This document shows positions 8,891 through 17,600 of a stretch of 64,000 nt of DNA, one piece after another (position 1 is the first letter of the stretch; each line of letters begins with the position of its first letter). Source of the stretch: Ruminococcus sp. Marseille-P6503 (lineage in GTDB: Bacteria > Bacillota > Clostridia > Oscillospirales > Ruminococcaceae). The notes under the pieces are model-generated. The model was not told where the DNA came from. It searched no databases and saw nothing but the letters and a program-made list of their open reading frames with translations. The translations under genes and the position numbers were made by a program. Location of the stretch: NCBI RefSeq assembly GCF_900604945.1, contig NZ_UWPB01000001.1, forward strand, positions 806,001 to 870,000, read 5' to 3'.

Positions 8891-9427
8891 ATGACATCCA
8901 TAAATACTGAGGAAGTTTACGAGGTAGATAAGCTTACGCTGCTTGACTGCTCGAAAATCAAGCTTTCAAAGGAAAAAAGCGGTTATCTTACTCTTGAATA
9001 TGACGGAAAGCTTTACCGTAAGGTAAGCCCCACAAGGCTTGTGCCGTTTATCTCCAAGACTACGTACATCAGTCTTTCGTATGAAAATAATGAAAAGGAA
9101 TTTCGGGAGATCGGAGTTATCAGGGATATGCGCGAGCTGTCAGATGAACAGTACAATATTTTGGATAGCTATCTTGAATACAAGTATTATATGCCTGAGA
9201 TAACGAAGGTTTACAGCATAAAGGATAATATGCACGGAGCAATTTTTGTAAAAGCGGACACTACCTCGGGTGAAAAAACTATATGCATACGGGACTGGTA
9301 TCAGAATTTCCGTATGATAGGCTATGATTATCTTTATGTCAACGACGCCGACGGAAACAAGTATTTCTGCCCTGATATTCATAAGCTTGATAAGAAAAGC
9401 CGGCTGGTGCTGGAGATGTTCACATAA
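8891..9427 (+). CDS. DUF1854 domain protein associated with the ABC pair
   Basis: 178 aa, soluble, no signal peptide. The pattern ...SPTRLVPFISKTTYISL, REIGVIRDMREL, YYMPEITKVYSI, ICIRDWYQNFRMIG and the end IHKLDKKSRLVLEMF fits the DUF1854 family as I recall it. In other bacteria DUF1854 genes lie next to ABC exporters, and some are annotated as cyanophycin-metabolism associated; no cyanophycin gene is seen here. It is placed directly before the second half-transporter, so it is probably an accessory or regulatory subunit of the exporter. ATG with AGGAG upstream. The 112-bp gap before it shows no clear terminator. Confidence 0.75.
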   Translation: MTSINTEEVYEVDKLTLLDCSKIKLSKEKSGYLTLEYDGKLYRKVSPTRLVPFISKTTYISLSYENNEKEFREIGVIRDMRELSDEQYNILDSYLEYKYYMPEITKVYSIKDNMHGAIFVKADTTSGEKTICIRDWYQNFRMIGYDYLYVNDADGNKYFCPDIHKLDKKSRLVLEMFT

Positions 9428-9443
9428 ATCTGAGGAGGGAGCT

Positions 9444-9526
9444 ATGGCTGAGCTTTTCCTGCTTTCTTTAGTGATAAGCTGAAAAGCCTTGGTGAAACGG
9501 CGGAGCATATTATTACGTTTGAATGA
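9444..9526 (+). pseudogene. Possible frameshifted remnant of a short gene
   Basis: Between the DUF1854 gene and the second ABC gene there is GAGGAGG followed by an ATG at 9444 that gives only 12 codons. Shifting by one base at the TTTT run (9454-9457) opens a frame ending ...SLGETAEHIITFE with stop at 9524-9526. This would make a peptide of about 27 residues if one base had been gained or lost. Evidence is limited to the good ribosome site and the coherent shifted frame; it may be chance. Confidence 0.2.
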
Positions 9527-9554
9527 AAAAATCAGCAAAGGAGTTGATATATAG

Positions 9555-11747
9555 ATGAAGCTATGTATTTCAAAGCCTGACAATGCAGACGGGGAGATTA
9601 TTTACTCCCTTCCGTATGATTTTACGGCGGAGGGAAAGGCTGCCGACGGTCATTTCTGCGCAACGAAGCAAAAAATACTGCTGTATCTAAACGGAAAGCC
9701 TTTAAAAGAGTACAATATTTCGGACTTTTCTGAATTTGAATGCCGTCAGCAGATAGGCACTTCAATGGCCTGCGGAATTACGGCTGAGGGTGAAACGATT
9801 TGCTTCTGCGCTTTTACTCAGGATAAATTTCTGCGTTTTGCCGAGCTGTTGAAGCTGCTGGATTATTACGTCAGAACAGGGGAATTTGTTATAGAAGCCG
9901 ACGCCGACGAACCGGTGTGCCCCAAGTGCGGACTGCCGCTGGACGGTGCAAAGGAATGTATTTTCTGTACAAGCAAGAGCAAAACGATGATAAAGCTGAT
10001 AAAGCGCATAGCTCCGTATAAAAAATATTTTGCGATTGCAGTTATATGCACGATACTATCAGAATCTCTTTGGGTCATAATGCCTTATCTTGACAGAATA
10101 ATCATTGACAGGTACGTTACTCCGAAATCGGCTGAATGGGCGGGCTTTGCCGCTGTGGTCATAACTGTGGTGACGCTGCTGCTGCTTGCCGGAATATTTG
10201 AATTTTTCAATATGAAAAGCAGCTTTAAGGTGGCGCTCAATCTCGGCAGGGATCTGAGGCAGGATGTGTTCCGTAAATCGCAGGAGCTGTCAATGAATTC
10301 TATATCCAAAAGAACGGCGGGCGAGCTTATAAACCGTGTTTCAAGCGACGCTGCCAAGCTTGAGGATTTTATTACCGCCAACGGTAAAGACGCTATAGTT
10401 AAGATACTTTCTCTGATCATTATAGGCGTGCTGCTTTTTGTTATGGACTGGCGTCTTGCGCTGATGACAGTAATTCCCGTGCCGATAGTTTTTATGATCG
10501 TAAGCAAGCTTTTTGACACTATGGCTATACGCTATACAAAGGTATGGAAAAAGGGCGTTACACACGGCGAAACGCTTCACGATATACTTAACGGCATCAG
10601 AGTTGTAAAATCCTACGGCAACGAGGTAAGGGAAATTCAGCGTTATTCCGAATGCTCCGAGCAGTGGGCAAAAAGCGCCGTACGGGCGGAAATAATGTGG
10701 TATCTTACTATGCCGGTTTCTGAGTTTATACTGACGATTGGAAATTTCTTTGTCCTGTATTTCGGCGGAAAGATGATACTTAACGAAGCGATGAGCCTGG
10801 GACAGCTTATTCAGTTTACTACCTACGTGGCAATGCTTTACGAGCCGATACGCTGGCTTATACAGATACCGAGGAACCTTGCTGATGTTTCTGTGTCGGC
10901 GGGCAAGGTGTTTGAGATACTGGAGGAGGCGAGCGACGTTCGGGACGCCGAAGACCCTGTTGAGCTTGACATTAAGGGAGATATTGAATTTGACGACGTG
11001 TATTTCGGATATAAGGTCTACAATCCGGTGCTGAAGGGAATAAGCTGCAAGATCAATAAAGGCGAAATGATAGGAATCGTGGGACACTCGGGAGTAGGAA
11101 AGTCTACCATGATAAACCTGATCCTGCGTCTTTACGACTGCACTCAGGGGGAAATACGCATAGACGGCGTAAATATAAAGGATATTGCCCAGAAAAGCCT
11201 GCGCTCTCAGGTTGGCGTAGTGCTTCAGGAAACCTTTCTCTTTGACGGAAATGTACTTGAGAATATATCCTATGCGAAACCCGACGCAAGCTTTGAGGAA
11301 GTGATAAAGGCGGCAAAGACAGCCAACGCTCATGATTTCATTGTTAAGCTGCCCGACGGCTACAATACCAGGGTAGGAAACAAGGGCTATCAGCTCTCAG
11401 GCGGAGAACGTCAGCGTATTGCTATAGCAAGAGCTATACTTCATGATCCCAAGATAATAATTCTCGACGAAGCTACCGCTTCTCTTGATACCCAGACCGA
11501 AAAGCAGATTCAGGAGGCTCTGGGCAAGCTTACAAAGGGAAGGACCACAATCGCTATAGCGCACAGACTTTCGACACTCAGCAGCGCCGACCGTCTTATC
11601 GTGCTGGACAAGGGCAGGCTTGCGGAATTCGGTACTCATACCGAGCTTATGAGAGCAAAAGGGGTATATTATAAGCTGGTAATGGCTCAGCGTCAGACTA
11701 CAAAAATGAAAAAAGCCGCCTTGCCGCAGACGGCAGCGGAAGCATAA
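9555..11747 (+). CDS. ABC exporter half-transporter with N-terminal zinc ribbon (second of pair)
   Basis: 730 aa with the same order of parts as the gene at 5251. A PH-like N-terminal region covers about residues 1-115, then a zinc ribbon (CPKC at 122-125, CIFC at 135-138), a six-helix membrane domain and an ATPase. The ATPase has Walker A GHSGVGKS (510-517), VVLQETFLF, LSGGERQR, Walker B ending in D638-E639 and AIAHRLST. Both members of the pair keep a catalytic Glu and an intact signature, unlike heterodimeric exporters with one degenerate site. The start follows AAAGGAG. The N-terminal domain probably faces the cytoplasm, so the ribbon could bind metal or a partner protein; this is inference. 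Confidence 0.92.
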   Translation: MKLCISKPDNADGEIIYSLPYDFTAEGKAADGHFCATKQKILLYLNGKPLKEYNISDFSEFECRQQIGTSMACGITAEGETICFCAFTQDKFLRFAELLKLLDYYVRTGEFVIEADADEPVCPKCGLPLDGAKECIFCTSKSKTMIKLIKRIAPYKKYFAIAVICTILSESLWVIMPYLDRIIIDRYVTPKSAEWAGFAAVVITVVTLLLLAGIFEFFNMKSSFKVALNLGRDLRQDVFRKSQELSMNSISKRTAGELINRVSSDAAKLEDFITANGKDAIVKILSLIIIGVLLFVMDWRLALMTVIPVPIVFMIVSKLFDTMAIRYTKVWKKGVTHGETLHDILNGIRVVKSYGNEVREIQRYSECSEQWAKSAVRAEIMWYLTMPVSEFILTIGNFFVLYFGGKMILNEAMSLGQLIQFTTYVAMLYEPIRWLIQIPRNLADVSVSAGKVFEILEEASDVRDAEDPVELDIKGDIEFDDVYFGYKVYNPVLKGISCKINKGEMIGIVGHSGVGKSTMINLILRLYDCTQGEIRIDGVNIKDIAQKSLRSQVGVVLQETFLFDGNVLENISYAKPDASFEEVIKAAKTANAHDFIVKLPDGYNTRVGNKGYQLSGGERQRIAIARAILHDPKIIILDEATASLDTQTEKQIQEALGKLTKGRTTIAIAHRLSTLSSADRLIVLDKGRLAEFGTHTELMRAKGVYYKLVMAQRQTTKMKKAALPQTAAEA

Positions 11748-11775
11748 GCGGGTTACTGTTTAGGAGGTATATACA

Positions 11776-12306
11776 ATGAAATTGCAGTCAGAAAATATTT
11801 ATCTTTCAACCCTTGAGCGTGAGCATTGCCGAAAACTCTGGGCTGAATTTGAATACGATTTTGAAAATCCTGCGGAGGAGTTAAACATGGGTCATTCAGT
11901 TGAAAAGGCTGACGGCTGGTTTGATGAAATTCAAAGCCTGCAGGGCGGAGTAAACGTCAGGCTTGGAATATTTCTCAATAGCGGCGAGGTTATCGGAGAT
12001 GTGGCTCTACAGAATATCGACCGTACTAACCGAAAATGCGACATTGGAATGGGTATCAACAAGCTTGAGCACCGCTGCAAAGGATATGGAAAAGAAGCGG
12101 TGAAGCTAATGCTCGATTATGCATTTAATCAGCTCGGTATGGAACGGGTTGAAGCGAATACGCTTAGTCTGAATATCGCGGCTCAGAAGTCTTTGGAAAA
12201 ACTAGGATTCATGCTTGAAGGAGTTCAGCGAAAAGCGGTATACATTTTCGGAAAAAAGGCAGACAGAATGATGTATGCAATTTTGAAAGAGGAATACAAT
12301 GTTTAA
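11776..12306 (+). CDS. GNAT family N-acetyltransferase (RimJ/RimL-like)
   Basis: 176 aa acetyltransferase of the RimJ/RimL type. Features are the GDVALQNID strand, the acetyl-CoA loop region HRCKGYGKEAVKLML, and the RVEANTLSLNIAAQKSLEKLGF segment seen in this family. It acetylates a protein N-terminus, an antibiotic or a small amine; the target cannot be told. Start ATG after TAGGAGG. It opens a run of small accessory enzymes (GNAT, P-loop kinase, histidine phosphatase, methyltransferase) and overlaps the next gene by 8 nt. Confidence 0.88.
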   Translation: MKLQSENIYLSTLEREHCRKLWAEFEYDFENPAEELNMGHSVEKADGWFDEIQSLQGGVNVRLGIFLNSGEVIGDVALQNIDRTNRKCDIGMGINKLEHRCKGYGKEAVKLMLDYAFNQLGMERVEANTLSLNIAAQKSLEKLGFMLEGVQRKAVYIFGKKADRMMYAILKEEYNV

Positions 12307-12835
12307 ATACAAACGCATAATGGTAATCGGCTGTTCGGCGTCGGGTAAATCAACCTTTGCACGCAGACTGGGAGAAATAACGAAAATTCCCGTAACTCAC
12401 CTCGACAATCTCTTTTGGAAGCCCGGCTGGGTAGAGGAGGACAGAGAGGTGTTCAGAAAAAAACAGCAGGATATTGCAAACGGGGAAAGCTGGATAATAG
12501 ACGGTCATTACAAAAGCACAATGGATATCCGCCTTGAACGCGCAGATATTGTTTTTTGGTACAGAATCAGCCGTTATAAATGCATTTCCGGTTATATTCG
12601 GCGTATGCTCAAAGGTATGATAAAGAAAGGCGGTCGTCCCGATATAACCGAAGGGTGCAATGAAAAAATAGATTTTGAGTTTATAAAATACATATGGAAT
12701 TTCAATAAAACTCAGGTAAAGCCTACAGAAGAGCTGTTAAAGCATTATCCGGGTATTAAAGTTATAATTTTCAGATCAAGAAAACAAGCGGACAGACTTC
12801 TTGCAGGGCTTTCGCATATCAGAAAACAATGCTGA
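12299..12835 (+). CDS. P-loop kinase-like protein (FlaR/topology-modulation type)
   Basis: 178 aa. Walker A GCSASGKS is at residues 11-18, followed by the THLDNLFWKPGW segment and WIIDGHY, which together are typical of the small adenylate-kinase-like family annotated as DNA topology modulation protein FlaR. Real substrates in this family are unknown. The start lies within the end of the GNAT gene. The last 53 bp before the end are repeated 640 bp downstream. In this copy the frame continues a few codons to TGA, whereas the downstream copy would end at TAA directly after ...LSHIR, suggesting that the downstream copy preserves the original gene end. Confidence 0.85.
   Translation: MFKYKRIMVIGCSASGKSTFARRLGEITKIPVTHLDNLFWKPGWVEEDREVFRKKQQDIANGESWIIDGHYKSTMDIRLERADIVFWYRISRYKCISGYIRRMLKGMIKKGGRPDITEGCNEKIDFEFIKYIWNFNKTQVKPTEELLKHYPGIKVIIFRSRKQADRLLAGLSHIRKQC
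12771..12823 (+). repeat. 53-bp direct repeat, copy 1 (in the kinase 3' end)
   Basis: Identical over 53 bp to 13411-13463. It encodes the C-terminal RKQADRLLAGLSHIR portion of the P-loop kinase. The repeat brackets the histidine phosphatase gene. Confidence 0.97.
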
Positions 12836-12848
12836 GTGAGGTGGTTTT

Positions 12849-13400
12849 ATGCTTTACATAATGCGACATGGAATTACAAGCTGGAATGAGCGGCATAAAA
12901 TGCAGGGAAGAACAGACATTCCGCTCAATGACCGCGGGCGTGAAATGGCACGAAAAGCACGGGAAGAATACAGTAATATACATTTTGACGTTTGCTATTC
13001 TTCCCCGCTTATCAGAGCGTTGGAAACAGCCGAGATTGTTCTTGAAAATCGGAATGTTCCAATAATAACCGATGACAGACTTATTGAGATGAGCTTCGGC
13101 GAGTACGAGGGACTGGCAAACAGCTTTCAAATACCCGATTGCCCTATAAATGTTATTTTTCAAAATCCGGAATTATACACACATTCTATAGGCGGCGCTG
13201 AAACATTTGAACAATTGTTTCAGCGCACAGGAGATTTTCTTGAAGAAATTGTTAAGCCCCAATTGGATATAGGAAGAGACATTTTAATTGTCGGGCATGG
13301 CGCAATGAATTGCAGCATTATTGCAGGTATAAAAAAGCTTCCAATTGAACAATTCTGGAGCGTTGGCATTGAACAATGCAAAATCATGAGAATTCTTTAA
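12849..13400 (+). CDS. Histidine phosphatase (phosphoglycerate mutase-like)
   Basis: 183 aa of the histidine phosphatase superfamily. The catalytic MRHG motif is at residues 5-8, then the second arginine region SSPLIRALETAE, the MSFGEYEGL segment and the second histidine in IVGHGAMN. Substrates in this family range from phosphosugars to alpha-ribazole phosphate; none is implied here. Six of its eight glutamines use CAA, while neighbouring core genes use CAG almost exclusively. The gene is bracketed by a perfect 53-bp repeat of the end of the upstream kinase gene. Both facts suggest later insertion of this one gene. Confidence 0.9.
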   Translation: MLYIMRHGITSWNERHKMQGRTDIPLNDRGREMARKAREEYSNIHFDVCYSSPLIRALETAEIVLENRNVPIITDDRLIEMSFGEYEGLANSFQIPDCPINVIFQNPELYTHSIGGAETFEQLFQRTGDFLEEIVKPQLDIGRDILIVGHGAMNCSIIAGIKKLPIEQFWSVGIEQCKIMRIL

Positions 13401-13410
13401 ATTTGACTTA

Positions 13411-13463
13411 TCAGATCAAGAAAACAAGCGGACAGACTTCTTGCAGGGCTTTCGCATATCAGA
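13411..13463 (+). repeat. 53-bp direct repeat, copy 2 (orphan kinase 3' end)
   Basis: Exact copy of 12771-12823, located after the histidine phosphatase and just before the ribosome site of the methyltransferase. Read in the kinase frame it runs directly into TAATAA, so it looks like the ancestral end of the kinase gene cut off from its body. Confidence 0.97.
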
Positions 13464-13488
13464 TAATAATACGAAGGAGGGCGATGTT

Positions 13489-14145
13489 ATGCTTGAGGAA
13501 ATGTCAGATTTTTTTGCCGCGAGAGCGGATACATACGACCGTCATATGCTTGAAGAGGTGGGCGGCTGTCGGGAATGCTATGAAAAGCTGTCCGAACTTC
13601 TGCCGCAAAATATCAATAATATCCTTGACCTTGGCTGCGGAACAGGCTTGGAGCTTGAATGGATATTCAAAAGATTTCCCGATATATCAGTGACGGGAAT
13701 AGATCTAGCCAAGGCGATGCTTGATAAACTTCAGGAAAAATTTCCGTCAAAGGATATAAGGCTTATCAATGCCGATTATTTTGCCGCCGATTTCGGTATA
13801 AATAGGTTTGACGCCGTAATTTCCTTTCAGACAATGCACCATTTTCCCAGGGATCAGAAAATAAAGCTGTACAAAAAAATACACAGTTGTCTGAAAAAAG
13901 GCGGGGTTTATATTGAATGCGACTATATGATACCCGATGAAACTGAAAACGCGCAGCAGATCGAAGAATATTTTTCAGCCGAATATAAAAGGCTGTATGC
14001 TGGAAAGCCGGAGGGAAAGTATTTTCATTACGATATTCCCTGCACGGTTTCAAATCAGCTTGAAATGTTTGCACAGTCAGGCTTTTGCGAGTCGAAGAAG
14101 GAATATTCAGCGGAAAATACTGTGATAATCAAAAACGTAAAATAA
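13489..14145 (+). CDS. SAM-dependent class I methyltransferase
   Basis: About 218 aa from the ATG at 13489, which has AAGGAGG 8 nt upstream; an open frame extends upstream through the repeat but has no start signal. Motif I ILDLGCGTGLELEW, motif II TGIDLAKAML, the acidic INADYF block and the FQTMHHF post-motif are those of the class I Rossmann methyltransferases (UbiE/Methyltransf_25 type). The target molecule is unknown. It is the last gene of the accessory run and is closed by a bidirectional terminator. Confidence 0.88.
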   Translation: MLEEMSDFFAARADTYDRHMLEEVGGCRECYEKLSELLPQNINNILDLGCGTGLELEWIFKRFPDISVTGIDLAKAMLDKLQEKFPSKDIRLINADYFAADFGINRFDAVISFQTMHHFPRDQKIKLYKKIHSCLKKGGVYIECDYMIPDETENAQQIEEYFSAEYKRLYAGKPEGKYFHYDIPCTVSNQLEMFAQSGFCESKKEYSAENTVIIKNVK

Positions 14146-14149
14146 AAAA

Positions 14150-14199
14150 CGGACCCGACCGTAATGATATGCAATAAAGCAGAAAATACGGTCGGTCCG
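14150..14199. terminator. Bidirectional terminator between convergent genes
   Basis: Stem CGGACCCGACCGT with ACGGTCGGTCCG (one bulged C), with an A-run on the left and TTTTATTTTA on the right. It serves the methyltransferase gene (plus) and the DUF1294 gene (minus). Confidence 0.85.
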
Positions 14200-14201
14200 T
14201 T

Positions 14202-14489
14202 TTATTTTATCTCTGTCTGAAGCCAGCCCCAGAGCGCCAGCCAAAGCAGAGAGCTTATAAAAGCAACGATATAAAATTTTAGGTGTCTGGTCTTATGTCT
14301 GAAAACGTACATTCCCAACCAACTGCCGATAAATCCTCCGCAGAGTGCAAGACCAAGCAGAATCTTTTCAGGTATCCTCCATTTGCGCCTGACCGCCTTG
14401 TGCTTATCGATCCCGTATACAGCAAAGGTGATCAGTCCCATTATGCCGAAAAATGCCGGAAGAACATATCCGCCGAAAACTTCTTTCAT
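14202..14489 (-). CDS. DUF1294 family small membrane protein
   Basis: 95 aa from the ATG at 14489, with AAGGAG just upstream; the longer frame from 14525 lacks a site. Three to four hydrophobic segments flank the conserved core AVYGIDKHKAVRRKWRIPEKILLGL...GGFIGSWLGM and HKTRHLKF, which defines DUF1294. The role is unknown. It stands alone between two terminators. Confidence 0.85.
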   Translation of the reverse strand: MKEVFGGYVLPAFFGIMGLITFAVYGIDKHKAVRRKWRIPEKILLGLALCGGFIGSWLGMYVFRHKTRHLKFYIVAFISSLLWLALWGWLQTEIK

Positions 14490-14579
14490 ATGACGACTCC
14501 TTATATCAGAAAGATTTATAACCAAGTGCTGATGTCCTACAAGCTCACATCGGGCTTTGCTCCGAAATAAACATCAAAA

Positions 14580-14598
14580 GGGCGGAGAGATTCCGCCC
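14580..14598 (-). terminator. Intrinsic terminator of purL
   Basis: On the minus strand GGGCGGA, a 5-nt loop and TCCGCCC, followed by TTTTGATG, 41 bp after the purL stop. The U-run is short but the stem is perfect. Confidence 0.8.
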
Positions 14599-14638
14599 CT
14601 GTAATTTTAATGGATATACTTATAAAAACGATTGCCGT

Positions 14639-17600
14639 TTACTTAAAGTATCTTACTCCGTTTTCAAATATCTGCTGATCCTTTTCCCCTGGGACGTTGA
14701 TGCAGACGCCTAAGCCCTTGCGTTCCGAGTGACCCATTTTTCCGAGCACTCTGCCGTTCGGGGAGGTTATGCCCTCAATAGCGTCGATGGAGGTATTGGG
14801 ATTGCACTGGATATCAAGCGTAGGATTGCCGTCAAAATCGACATACTGCGTAGCGATCTGTCCGTTTTCAGCCATTCTTGCAATTTCCTCGTTTGTAGCG
14901 ACAAAGCGTCCTTCGCCGTGTGAAATCGCAATGCTGTGAATATCTCCCACATTGCAGGAAGAAAGCCACGGCGATTTGTTCGAGGCTATTCTGGTATTGA
15001 CCATCTTTGACTGATGACGGTGAATTGTATTGAATGTAAGCGTAGGAGAATCGTTTCTCATTTCTGTTATTTCGCCGTAAGGCACAAGACCAAGCTTTAC
15101 AAGCGCCTGGAAACCGTTGCATATGCCAAGCATAAGTCCGTCGCGGTTTTTGAGAAGATCGTGAATCGCGTCGGTAAGGCGGGGATTTCTGAGGAATGAA
15201 ACTATAAACTTACCCGAGCCGTCAGGTTCGTCGCCACCCGAGAAGCCTCCCGGCAGCATAACGATCTGCGATTTTTTGATTTTTTCTTCCATTGCCGCAA
15301 CCGATTCGGAAATAGCCTCTGCGCTCAGATTGCGCACTACGAATATATCCGCTTCGGCGCCGGCTTTTTCAAAGGCTCTGGCGGTATCATATTCGCAGTT
15401 TGTGCCCGGAAATACGGGGATCAATACTCTGGGCTTCGCAGTTTTTACGGCAGGAGCGACTCTGCTTTCAGCAGTATAGCTGTAGGTCTTGGGAGTATAG
15501 TCGGGTTCCTTGATCTTTGCGGGGAATACCGGCTCAAGCTTTTCCTCCCAAAGCTTTTCCAGCCTGTTCATGTCTACAGTGTATTTGTTTGTAACTATCG
15601 AATAGTCGTCGGTCGTTATGCCGAGAAGTCTGTAGGAATCCTCGTCAAGACCTGCGTTCTCGGTATTAACGCCCTGAGCAAGCTCGATGACGAAAGAACC
15701 GTAGCAGGCTCTGAACAGCTCTTCGGCGGAGCAGCCGCAGACAAACCTGAAGCCTATCCTGTTTCCCAAAGCCATTTTAGCTACCGCTTCGGAAATTCCT
15801 CCGTAGGAAACGGACCAGCACGCCGCGGCTTTGCCCTCGGAAATAAGGCCTTCAACCGTTTTGAATACCTTTTTAAGCGAATCAAAATTTACTATATGGT
15901 TTTCGTCGTATTCCGGCTTGATGTAGATTACCGTTGAACCGATATTTTTAAATTCCGGCGAAACTATATTTCCTGTTTTGGCGGTTGATACGGCAAAGGA
16001 AACAAGCGTCGGAGGAACGTCGATCTCCTCGAATGTACCAGACATTGAGTCCTTTCCGCCTATAGAACCGCAGCCAAGCTCAAGCTGAGCCTTATATGCT
16101 CCCAGCAGAGCGGAAAAAGGCTTGCCCCAGCGCTTTGGATTGTTCTGTGTCCTTTCAAAGTATTCCTGGAAGGTCAGCCAGCATTTTTCGTAGGTACCGC
16201 CGGCGGCAACCACCTTTGAAATGGATTCGACTACCGCGGAAATCGCGCCGTGATATGGACTGATCGACGAAAGGAAGGGGTTAAAGCCCCACGCCATAAG
16301 AGAGGCTGTTGTGGTTTCGCCTTTAAGCACTGGAATTTTAGCCGCCATTGCCTGCGTCGGAGTATTCTGATACTTGCCGCCGTACGGCATAAGCACTGTG
16401 GACGCTCCGATAGTTGAGTCAAAACGCTCAACCAGACCCTTCTGGGAACAGATATTGAGATTTGAGATCATAGCTTCCCATCTGTCCGCCGTATCTTCGG
16501 ATTTGTCGTCGGGAGCAAATACGGGAGTATCGATTCTGACTGTAGTGTGCTTTTCCGCGCCGTTGGAATTGAGAAATTCGCGGGAAAGGTTTACGATCTC
16601 CGCCCCGTTCCAGTTCATTCTCAGTCTGGGCTCTTCGGTAACTTCGGCAACCAATGTGGCTTCAAGATTCTCCTTTGAAGCCTCGTTCATAAACTTCTCG
16701 GCGTCCTCCTTGGCGACAACAACCGCCATTCTTTCCTGAGATTCGGAAATTGCAAGCTCTGTGCCGTCAAGACCGTCGTATTTCTTCGGAACCGCGTCAA
16801 GGTTGATTACAAGTCCGTCGGTAAGCTCGCCGATCGCTACGGAAACTCCGCCCGCGCCGAAATCGTTGCAGCGCTTGATCATAGAGGTGACTTCAGGATT
16901 TCTGAAAAGCCTCTGAAGCTTTCTTTCCTCAGGCGCGTTACCCTTCTGTACTTCCGCGCCGCAGGATTCAAGCGAGTGAAGCGTATGTGATTTTGAAGAG
17001 CCTGTTGCTCCGCCGCAGCCGTCGCGTCCCGTTCTGCCGCCAAGCAGAATCACAACGTCGCCCGGCTGAGGTCTTTCCCTGCGGACGTTTGAAGCTGGAG
17101 CCGCTCCTACTACCGCGCCGATCTCCATTCGCTTTGCAACATAGCCTGGGTGGTATATTTCAGTTACATGACCAGTCGCAAGTCCTATCTGGTTTCCGTA
17201 GGAGGAATATCCGTTAGCCGCTCCCACAACTATCTTTCTCTGAGGCAGCTTTCCGGTGATTGTGTCCTCTACGGGAACGAGAGGATTTCCTGCGCCGGTA
17301 ACTCTCATTGCCTGATAAACATATGAACGGCCCGAAAGCGGATCCCTGATTGCTCCGCCCAGACAGGTCGCCGCTCCTCCGAAAGGCTCGATCTCGGTAG
17401 GGTGGTTGTGAGTTTCGTTTTTGAACATCAGCAGCCAGTCTTCGTCAATTCCGTCAACGTCCACCTTGATTTTTACCGAGCAGGCGTTTATTTCCTCGCT
17501 TTCGTCCAGATCGTCCAGCAAGCCGTCTTTTTTAAGCTTCTTGGCTCCGATTACCGCGAGATCCATCAGCGTGACAGGCTTGTCCGTTCTTCCCGCGTAC

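Noticed and set aside
10341-11333. Long open frame (330 codons) on the minus strand within the second ABC gene
   Set aside because: It is entirely antisense to a clearly conserved ATPase gene, has no ribosome site and has odd composition; it is a shadow frame.
5251-11747. Reading the ABC pair as a cyanophycin system
   Set aside because: No cyanophycin synthetase or cyanophycinase gene is present; only the DUF1854 association points that way.
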